Below are positions 1-6,586 of a DNA stretch of 21,197 nt, in pieces. The translations under genes were made by a program, and so were the position numbers. Source of the DNA: Ettlia oleoabundans. Its lineage: Eukaryota > Chlorophyta > Chlorophyceae > Chlamydomonadales. The notes below the pieces were generated by a model. It made no database searches, was not told the origin of the DNA, and saw only the letters and a program-made list of their open reading frames with translations. Location of the stretch: the NCBI GenBank assembly GCA_019693395.1, contig JAAMXP010005584.1:1-21197 (forward strand), written 5' to 3'. The number at the start of each line of letters is the position of its first letter. Within the stretch, counting starts at the first letter, position 1.

Positions 1-50
1 CTTCCCTCCCATCCCCTCCCCCACCGCCCTTTTTGTTCCCACCTGCGCAG

Positions 51-230
51 TGCCTGCTGGCTGGCAGCTCCCCACGTGGTCAGCTTGGACGGCGGCGGCA
101 GCTCCAGAGACACACTGTGCTGGGGGCGGTGGCCTGTGTAGCCCGGCACTCTTCCACGCGAGTGCTGGTCTATTGCGTGCATCAGCGCATCCTCTTTGCG
201 GGGCCGCGCCAGGCGCGGGCTGGTAGCTAA
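51..230 (+). CDS. Possible terminal exon of an unknown gene (partial, 5' part outside the window)
   Basis: Bases 1-50 are a long pyrimidine-rich run ending in GCGCAG, which looks like a strong 3' splice site. All three frames after it stay open for at least about 90 bases. The frame beginning at 51 runs 59 codons to a TAG at 228-230, giving a Gly/Arg/Ala-rich peptide. I recognise no domain and see no TGTAA signal just downstream. It could be the last exon of a + strand gene that begins to the left, or chance. The frame cannot be settled without the upstream exon. Confidence 0.2.
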   Translation, partial: CLLAGSSPRGQLGRRRQLQRHTVLGAVACVARHSSTRVLVYCVHQRILFAGPRQARAGS

Positions 231-300
231 GGCCGGCGCGGGCACGGGGCTGGGGGGGCCTACGCGCCTGGTACCTGCACAGAGGGTATTGGTTGGTAAC

Positions 301-700
301 TTGTTTTTTATAACTGACCCCCAAAAAAAAGTTGTTGAAAATAAAATAGTCTTAGGCCTCCAAACGGGGTTTATAGGAAAGGAAAAAAGACAACAACATT
401 GGCCTTCAAAATGATATTTTGAAGAAAAAAAATGTTGATCCTTAAAAAACGTAGGACTACTTTTTTTTCCAGTGTACAATTAGCCTGCGAGCTGTGAATT
501 TCTGCCCACGCTTGCGAAGCAAATTTGCCCTCAGAAAGACTTGTTTGTACACGACGTTCAATTTCTTGTTGGAAGAAGCCTAAATCCCATTGATATTGAG
601 TAGGATCAAAAAGTATAATTGGTGTTGCCGCCGAACCATACCACATAGTACCAGAAACAACAAAAGCTGCCCAAAACACTGCTGTGTTGTCAACACAAAA
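301..700. other. AT-rich island in GC-rich DNA, probable organelle-derived insertion
   Basis: Composition changes sharply here, with A and T homopolymer runs, against GC-rich DNA on both sides. The right half (497-682) is a recognisable plastid psbB fragment. The left half (about 301-480) is equally AT-rich but none of its translations is recognisable. It may be plastid intergenic DNA or a second joined fragment. The outer edges are estimated from composition only. Confidence 0.6.
497..682 (-). pseudogene. psbB: Nuclear plastid DNA (NUPT): internal fragment of psbB, photosystem II CP47
   Basis: On the minus strand, 62 uninterrupted codons read as CP47, from [18 protein letters not shown] through [17 protein letters not shown] to SQAWAEI. 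This is an internal stretch of the chlorophyll-binding core antenna of photosystem II (about 500 aa in full). The match stops abruptly at both ends: before AVFWAAF, and after AEI, where IPEKLAF is expected. It therefore has no start, no stop and none of the flanking protein. Substitutions at normally conserved sites (IILFDPTQ where IELFGPTR is usual) suggest decay after transfer, although divergence of the donor plastid is possible. Codon use is AT-rich, unlike the neighbours. It lies downstream of the 803-1923 gene and is not expected to be expressed. Confidence 0.9.
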
Positions 701-757
701 AGTCAAAAGTCAGAGTCCAGAACAGGCAGGTGCGAGCAAGAGAAGCAGCATGCCCCC

Positions 758-797
758 GCCGCCCTACTACGTAGGCGGAGCCGGGTCCTTCGGACCC
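758..797. repeat. Two adjacent short hairpins
   Basis: Bases 783-797 form a perfect 6-bp inverted repeat, GGGTCC-TTC-GGACCC. Just before it, about 758-777, is an imperfect inverted repeat with arms near CCGCC(C)TAC and GTAGGCGG. Both lie immediately 3' of the stop codon of the minus-strand gene ending at 803, so they would sit in its 3' untranslated region. No function is assigned. Confidence 0.4.
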
Positions 798-802
798 ATC
801 TC

Positions 803-1923
803 CTATCCTGCTTTGTAGGGCGGGCCAAAATGCAGCACCCACCTGGCTGCAGGAATCCCACAACACCCAGTACAGTACAGCCACCATGCTCCAGCCAGAA
901 CAGGCAGGTACAAGCTGGACCAACAGCACCCACCTGGTTGCAGCCAAGGCTGCGGCCGGGCTCCCACTATCGCCTCCCAGCTGCTGCAGCTGTGTTCTTC
1001 CATCTCTGGCCTCTTCTTGGCCGATGCCGCCGCCGGTGCTGGTGCTGCTGCCGCTGCTGGGGGGCTGCTGCCTGCTGACGCAGAGAGGGCGGCAGCAAAC
1101 CGCTCCGCCAGGGGAAGCTGGCTGGCTGCGGCTGTGGTCAGGTAGCCGGGGTGTACGGCTGTGATGCCCAGTCGCTGGGCTGGGGAGCACGGTGCCGAGG
1201 CGGTGCCTCTACCACTGCCTGTACAGCAGTCGGCGCTGCTGCTGCAGCTTTTAATGCAAAAGGGTGTTGCTCCACCGCTGGTGCTGCTGCTGCAGTCAGG
1301 CCCGTCAATGTCCCTTCGGTCCTGCTGCAGCAGCTCAGCCTGGTATGTGCTCTTAGGGGTGTACTTGGTTGCCGGGCTGGCGAGTTCAACTGAGGAGGTT
1401 GTGGTATGTGGGCGGGGAACACGGGGGTCCTTGTTGTAGTCATGTTGCGGATCGACCTTAAAATAGAAACCATACCTGCAGTCAACCACACTACTCGTGA
1501 GCTACTTAATAAACCTTGACCTTAGCAGAACTGTGCGTTTTAAAGCAACGCCAGCACAGACAAACGCGGCTGACTAATCGTGAGCCATGTACTTCATAGC
1601 ATTTCCAGCGGAGTTGTGTGCCTCCAAAGCATCAGCATCACAGGTAAAGGCGGCTAACTGGCACTACGGCTTACTCACGTCGTACTGCCGGGCACTGCTG
1701 GGGGCTCCACCCTGCGCTCAGCAGTGGCCAGCCGAGCGGCGGGATCCCGCTCCGTGACCTTGGTGTGCCGAATAGGAGGCACACACATTGAGCCTGGGGT
1801 GTAGCCCTGGTATCCAGGCACCACATCGGGCCTGTAGGAGAAAGCATTCCCGCCAGCACACACGGCGCCGCCTGCCGCCCCCCGCCGCCTGCCACGCAGC
1901 ACCCCGCCCGACGGCAGTGGCAT
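803..1923 (-). CDS. Protein with PGYQGYTPG motif, possibly a ciliary microtubule inner protein (tentative)
   Basis: Two exons join in phase on the minus strand: 1923..1679 (donor GTGAGTAAG) and 1475..803 (acceptor GACTGCAG), for 305 aa if the ATG at 1923 is used. The N-terminal part holds RPDVVPGYQGYTPGS followed by charged sequence. After the intron come FKVDPQHDYNKDP and ATKYTPKSTYQAEL. The C-terminal half is Ser/Ala/Cys-rich low complexity. A Gly-Tyr-x-Gly-Tyr/His-x-Pro-Gly motif is typical of CIMIP2/FAM166-type proteins inside ciliary doublets; that link is my inference. The 5' end is uncertain, because CTTTCTCCTACAG at 1844-1832 is an excellent acceptor, so codons before 1831 may come from another upstream exon. 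The poorly conserved tail may also hide a 3' intron. Confidence 0.5.
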
Positions 1924-2163
1924 TACGGTGCGTGGACCGGCTGGTCTACTGCTTGTGAAAAGCGCTTGTCGCTGGCCGATGAAGCAGCGCTGGCTGGTGG
2001 TCAGACTCAGGAGGGCATGTCCCGACCTCCCAACTGCCAGGCGCGGCTCTGGCGACCGCAAATGAGTGTCTAAAGTCGATCTACGATCGGAGTAAGAGCC
2101 AACGGAACCGCTCCGACAAGCAGAGGTGTATCAGGTGGCGCCCGCCGACGTGGAGCGTAGCAT
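1924..2163. promoter_or_regulatory. Intergenic space between divergent genes
   Basis: About 240 bases separate the minus-strand gene starting near 1923 from NTAN1 starting at 2164, so both promoters should lie here. I see no clear TATA box or other recognisable element. Part may be 5' exon of the minus-strand gene. Confidence 0.35.
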
Positions 2164-3581
2164 ATGAGTAGCATATGCACCATATTCAGCGGGGCATCAG
2201 GAAGTGATCCAAATCAAGTAAACATGGTTCTGCTGGTGGATGGACAGCCAGTGAAGGCTGCGGCCCTCATGCAGCACCCCCGCTTGCAAGCCGCAGCTGA
2301 AGCCTTCCTGGCACACCCTGCCGCCCTTCATGCTCAAGAACCCGTGATCTATTGCTGCCAAGGCGAGATCGCGAGCCTAGAGGCCAGCGACAAGCAACAG
2401 AATGCTTGCAACGGAACCCCAGCAGGGCCAGCAGGGGCGGCGGAATTGGGACATGGGCTGATTGTGCCAGGGGCGGTGCTCTGCTCCAGCGATGCAACCA
2501 CCTGCATCATAGCGGCATTAGTCTCCACCCCAGCGGCAGCAGGGCGCAAAGCAGTAGCCCGCATCTCGCACCACGACGAGAGCACCACCCGTAGCCTGGC
2601 AGCGCTGCAACAGACTGTGGAGGGGCTGGCGGGAGCTTGCACCCACCTGTGGCTAGCCGGCGCCTATGCCGATGGCAGCGGCATCGGCACACGTGTCCTT
2701 ACCCAGCTCCTGGACTTTCTGCAGCGCTGCGAGGTCGCGCTTGAAGTGCAGCTGTGTTGCTGTGGCAGGCAGAACACAGCAACAGATGACTCCCCACGCT
2801 GCACCGCTCTCGCTCTCGACCTCCGAACCTTGACGGCAAGGCCGGCCGCACCGCCGGCACACCAGCGAGGGCCGCTGCTGCCAGCCCGCGTGGCACAGTG
2901 GGCTTACTCGCTAGCACCCAGTAGCAGTGCCGGTGGTGGCAGCCCCCTGCGCAGCATCATCGTCCGCTGCACCCCACACCAGCAGCAGCAGCTGCAGCTG
3001 ACGCTGATGCAGGGCCGGCCAGCCCCACACCTGCGCAGCCATCTAGCCTGGCTATTAATACTGGACGATGCCGAGCTGCTGCAGAATTTCTCAACCAGCC
3101 CCTTGCACGAGCCGTCCCATTTTGCAGCAGGTGAAAGTTGCTGCCTGGTTTTTGCACGCTGGCTGGTATGCCCCCAAAAGGCGCCTTCTGTATTGCGGCT
3201 GTCGCCCCACCTGTATCGTTGATACCTGCCCTGCCATACCATGCCCCGCCATGCCATGCCCTGCCCTGCCATGTCATTCAGTGACCACATCAGCCAATTT
3301 GCCCTTCGCCACGTAGTGCAAATTGCTGAGTTACCCTGCGCCACTTGTCCTGGCTCCTGCCTAAATTTGTGTTGCTGAGCTGGCCTTTTGCCGCATTACC
3401 TGCCTCCTGCCTCCCATCCCCTGCAGACATGCGTGCTTCTTTCCGCTGGTTGCTCCAGCAGTCCGGCCCGGTGCAGTCAGTTGAACACAGCTTTACATGG
3501 GGAGCAGGCGGGTGGCGGCCAGCTGGGGACGCACCCAAGGCGGCAGGAGCGCCTGCACTGGCAAGCTGCGCAGCCGGCTAG
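2164..3581 (+). CDS. NTAN1: Protein N-terminal asparagine amidohydrolase
   Basis: The enzyme deamidates N-terminal Asn of proteins to Asp, a tertiary destabilising residue of the Arg/N-degron pathway, leading to arginylation and proteasomal degradation. Exons are 2164..3130 and 3427..3581 (donor GTGAAAG, acceptor CCTGCAG, split GAC codon), 373 aa. Family landmarks in order: MVLLVDGQPV (residues 21-30), IYCCQGEIA (62-70), CSSDATTC (107-114), GAYADGSG (167-174) and LLQNFSTSPLHEPSHF (305-320). Cys114 in DATTC aligns with the proposed catalytic Cys of animal NTAN1. Animal proteins start at the equivalent of Met21 (base 2224), so Met1 gives a 20-residue extension and Met21 is a real alternative start. 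The C-terminal tail after about residue 340 is Ala/Gly-rich and not conserved. Identification is firm. Confidence 0.93.
3227..3276 (+). repeat. Degenerate pentanucleotide repeat, (TGCCM)10
   Basis: Ten consecutive 5-base units follow the pattern TGCCC/TGCCA with single-base variants (TACCA, CGCCA, TGTCA). It lies inside the single intron of NTAN1 (3131-3426) and is pyrimidine-rich on the sense strand. It is probably neutral. Confidence 0.8.
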
Positions 3582-3606
3582 TTACCTTTGCTGTGCAGCG
3601 TGCAAG

Positions 3607-3611
3607 TGTAA
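3607..3611 (+). terminator. TGTAA polyadenylation signal for NTAN1
   Basis: TGTAA lies 26 bases after the NTAN1 stop codon. TGTAA is the usual green-algal polyadenylation signal. The 3' untranslated region would be very short. Confidence 0.55.
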
Positions 3612-3663
3612 CGCGGTCTGCGGACTGGCAGGCAGGTGGAGATCCAGCAGAGGGAGGGAGGCT

Positions 3664-3668
3664 TTACA
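3664..3668 (-). terminator. TGTAA polyadenylation signal for the TPR gene
   Basis: TTACA on the + strand reads TGTAA on the minus strand, 283 bases after the stop codon of the TPR gene. It faces the NTAN1 signal about 55 bases away, so the two convergent transcripts end close together. The 3582-3950 stretch otherwise holds only this 3' untranslated region. Confidence 0.5.
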
Positions 3669-3950
3669 AGGAAGTGTGGTGGGGAGGCCATAACAGGCTG
3701 TTCATGCGGCAGCTTTGCTGCCATTCGTTCCATTGGGGAGATGGGAAGCCGGTTTGGGAATGTGACGTTGAAACGAAGAATCTGGTTTGTTTTTTGGTAA
3801 GTTCGGTGAGACAGGAAAGGGCGGGAAGAGGTCATGTCTGATCTATGCGGTCATGTTAATGCTATGCAGCAAACCGAGGTGCAAGGTTGTCATCATACGC
3901 CAAGCACCCACAGTCAAGTGTCACTGCGCTGATGGTGACCGCTGAGCCCC

Positions 3951-4523
3951 TCAGTCTGCGTGGTGCATGGCCCTGCGGCGGTCTTTTGCAGCAGCTGCTT
4001 GTGCCTCCTGTGCTAGCTTCAGCCCCAGCTTCATCTCGGCGTTATTGGGATCCAGCTCCAGCCCCTTGCGGTAGGCAGACACGGATGCCCGCAGGTGGCC
4101 CAGGCACAGCTGTGCTGCACCCAGACGGGCCCAGCCGCGGGCCCTGCATGCACACAAGGTGGGTATACTACGTAGTGCATTGTGCTGCGGTGATTGCTGC
4201 CCAAAAGCATGCGTCGAACTGGTGCGATCCACAGCACCGTGCATTTCCAGTTGCTGGAACGGATCATTGGATGCTCAGCTGTATTTTCATGCAATTTAAA
4301 ACACTGTGCTCACTCACCAGTCTGGGTTCAGTTTGGTGCAGAGCATGGCGTCATCCAGCGCCTGCTCGTGCTTGTTGCTATGCAAGCAGCATGCCGCCCG
4401 CAGGTCGTGCACTATGAAGCTGTCCGGCTTCTCGGCAGCTTCCCTGCTAAGCAGCTTGATGGCTGTGTCGTAATCCTTGAGCTTCATTGCCCGTGTGGCA
4501 CGCAGCAGAAGCTCGTCGGGCAT
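3951..4523 (-). CDS. Small TPR protein resembling the TPR1 domain of STI1/HOP
   Basis: Two exons on the minus strand, 4523..4318 and 4143..3951, join through a split Trp codon to give 132 aa. The donor is CTG|GTGAGT and the acceptor is GCATGCAG. The protein is three TPR motifs (about residues 3-36, 37-70 and 71-104) plus a basic tail. MPDELLLRA matches the start of STI1/HOP in register, as do KLNPDWARGWARLGAA and KGLELDPNNAE. This supports the ATG at 4523, although the frame stays open upstream to a TGA near 4634. STI1/HOP is over 500 aa, so this is a lone TPR1-like domain. Against human HOP, clamp residues K8, N12 and N43 are Leu, Thr and Leu here, K73 is Arg, and only R77 is kept. Binding to Hsp70 EEVD tails is therefore doubtful. 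It could be a real small gene or a fragment. Confidence 0.8.
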
Positions 4524-5026
4524 TGGCGGAGCGGCGGCGGCGGGTGCCGCACTGCCGCTGCAAGCTCTGCTGCATGTCTGGGCCTGCACTGCCACAGACC
4601 GCGATTGAATATATTGTGCCTCTGTTGTGGCTCATACAACAGCGAGAGAGCGGTGCAAAACGCGTCTGGCTGGAAGCCACACCTACCGTTGTCATGTCGG
4701 CATGCTGAGAGAGTTGCTGCCACGCCACGGCGGTCATTACTATCTATATGAAGCCACGAACAACGTGTTTGCGTTCGGCAGCTCGGATTCATTCTTTAAC
4801 GGGCTTCCGACACCCCCCAGGAATGCCGGTGGTCATTTTGGCGCCACTGCCAGCACGGCCAGCACGACGCCGCGATGTGCAATCCTGGAGGCGTCGGCGA
4901 AAGCTAAGGTTTATTAACTAGCAGCACACTTGCGACACCCTGCCCTCCGCCCTGTGATCGCAGTTCCTAGGCCACGCTGCTTGCCCGACAGCCCTTGCGC
5001 GCATCCGGCGACCATCACAGTAACAC
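4524..5026. other. Intergenic region between divergent genes, nothing recognised
   Basis: About 500 bases lie between the start of the TPR gene and the coiled-coil gene. Open frames exist (for example a + frame ending at 4917) but none resembles a known protein. The stretch should hold both promoters and perhaps a 5' non-coding exon. I see no clear motif. Confidence 0.4.
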
Positions 5027-5825
5027 ATGCACCGCGCCCAAGTCACCATGCAGCCGCTGTCGCAGAGCGAGCAGCCCCCTGTGCCAGCACGCTGGAGAGA
5101 GGCGGTGCGCAACTTGGAGGCAGCCCAAAGCACGCTGGATAATCTCAGCAAGCACTTGGAGGGCGCGCTGTATCTAGATGACGAGGCCTGGCAGCAGGCG
5201 GTGCCCCACGCGCAGTTTTCTTCTGCCCTACACGTCCGTCCCGCTCGAGCGTGCTGCCACGCCCTGTAGCACTGCAGCTGCTGCCCTTATCGACATGCAT
5301 ACTACATGTAAATATCCTGCCGCTGGATGAACACACCAATGCCAAATAAGCTGGGGTGCATGTTGATGCTGTGCCTGCCTCCTTCCTACTGCTTCCTGCA
5401 GCTTTCTTGCTGCAACTGTCTGCACTGCTACAATTGTCTGCTCCTGCCTGCACCCAACTCCTGCCTCTTTGCCTCGCAACCACGCCTGCCTGCAGGGCCA
5501 GCAGCGCAAGATTCAGGAGCTGGAGGAGCAGCTGCGTGCGCTGGTGGCGCGGCTGGAAGAAAGCGAGCGGGGGCGCCGCTCTGCCGAGGAGCGTGTGCAG
5601 CAGTTGACAGCTGAGCTGGAGAACAACGCCTCTGTGTTCAGGCTGCACTACGAAGAACTGCTGCGGCGGGACCAACAGGTGCACGATTTGCAGGCCGTCA
5701 TATCCGCGCTGTCGCTGGGTGGCGGCACGGGCAGCGGCAAGCGTGGCGGCGGCGGCGGTGGTGGTGGAGGCATGGTGGTGGGCAGTAGTAGCGGCAGCGA
5801 TGAGGGAGAGGAAGACCTTAGCTGA
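5027..5825 (+). CDS. Small coiled-coil protein with poly-Gly/acidic tail
   Basis: Two exons. The first starts at ATG 5027 (a TAA is immediately upstream in frame; a second ATG is at 5048). The second is 5496..5825 with acceptor CTGCCTGCAG. The first donor is not certain: GT at 5201, GC at 5198 and GT at 5234 all keep phase. Using 5200 as the exon end gives about 167 aa with one continuous helix. From about residue 56 the protein is strongly heptad-like (IQELEEQLRALVARLEESE, VQQLTAELENN), then VFRLHYEELLRRDQQVHDLQ, then nine consecutive Gly and an acidic Ser/Asp/Glu end. I do not recognise a named family. The ELENNxxVF-HYEELL segment looks like a conserved core worth searching. It probably acts as a dimerising scaffold, which is inference only. 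Confidence 0.7.
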
Positions 5826-6394
5826 AGGATTCTGGCCGGGGCCACAGGTTGCGCCGTTGCCTATTCCTCTTTTATTTGTACTTGTGGGCCTTTGCTGCTA
5901 TAGGAGCCACTTGTTGCCTACTGATGTACCGATGTACCCTCAAACACATCTTCTCGACACTTTGTTGGCTTCCCTTGCTTCCTGTTTGGGCGTTGTTAAA
6001 CTTGTTCCAGGTAAGGAGACTTATTTTTGCTGGAGCTGATAAAGGCCATGCATCGTGGTACAAGTGGTTCAAGAGCTCGCAGTGCACATGGATGGCTGTG
6101 ATACAAGCAGCATGCAGGAAACAGCGTGCCACTTTGCGTTATTCTAGAAAAAGCTAAAAGGGGGGCCTGTGGCGCAAAACATGGGGGGCTGGGCCAGAGC
6201 CATAAATGTGGTTGGTAAGAGTGACGCAAGCGATACAGCCAGGTTGCAAAAGACGGCAGGATGATATGCGGTAGTGGGTTGTGGAGAAAACAAGAAGCTT
6301 TGAAACAGGTTGGAACTCATCGAAGTGGAGTTTTAGTAGGTAAGATCCACTCAATGAACGTGGTACAGCATGAGAAGCAGGGGAAGAAATGTGT

Positions 6395-6437
6395 GGGTGT
6401 GGGGTGGGTGGGTGGGGGGCACGGGGGCCGGGGCTGG
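6395..6437 (+). other. G-rich tract with G-quadruplex potential
   Basis: Repeated runs of three to six G separated by one to three bases occur on the + strand. The tract lies 150-190 bases downstream of the RLK1 stop codon and would be C-rich in that transcript. A GC alternating run follows at about 6440-6450. Confidence 0.6.
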
Positions 6438-6484
6438 AGGCGCGCGCGCGCTGTCCCAGCAGGTGGTGGTGGCAGTGGTATGCA

Positions 6485-6552
6485 TGCTGCAATACAACTG
6501 CATTGCTGTATGCTGCAATACAACTGCAATGCTATATGCTGCAATACGATTG
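6485..6552 (+). repeat. 26-base tandem repeat, about 2.6 copies
   Basis: The unit TGCTGCAATACAACTGCATT plus GCTGTA occurs at 6485-6510. It recurs at 6511-6536 with two changes, and partially at 6537-6552. It lies in the presumed 3' untranslated region of RLK1, ending about 35 bases before the stop codon. Confidence 0.85.
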
Positions 6553-6586
6553 CCTGCGGTGACATCACTTGGCAGGGGCCCGCTGC

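Larger units (their letters stand above)
5826..6586. other. Intergenic region between convergent genes
   Basis: This holds the 3' untranslated regions of the coiled-coil gene (+) and RLK1 (-). A hydrophobic frame at 5849-6157 lacks an ATG and is not credible. I find no exact TGTAA on either strand near the expected ends. The G-rich tract and the 26-base repeats listed separately lie here. Confidence 0.5.

Noticed and set aside
716..950. Partial direct repeats (AGAACAGGCAGGT and GCACCCACCTGG elements each twice)
   Set aside because: They may be a degenerate duplication of about 100-180 bases, but similarity is limited to short blocks in low-complexity sequence, so it is not reported as a feature.
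4627..4917. An open + frame between the TPR and coiled-coil genes
   Set aside because: No domain, no supporting splice or polyadenylation signals, and composition like the surrounding intergenic DNA.
5849..6157. A hydrophobic + strand frame that could suggest a small membrane protein
   Set aside because: It lacks an ATG, begins in the 3' untranslated region of the coiled-coil gene and has no family likeness.
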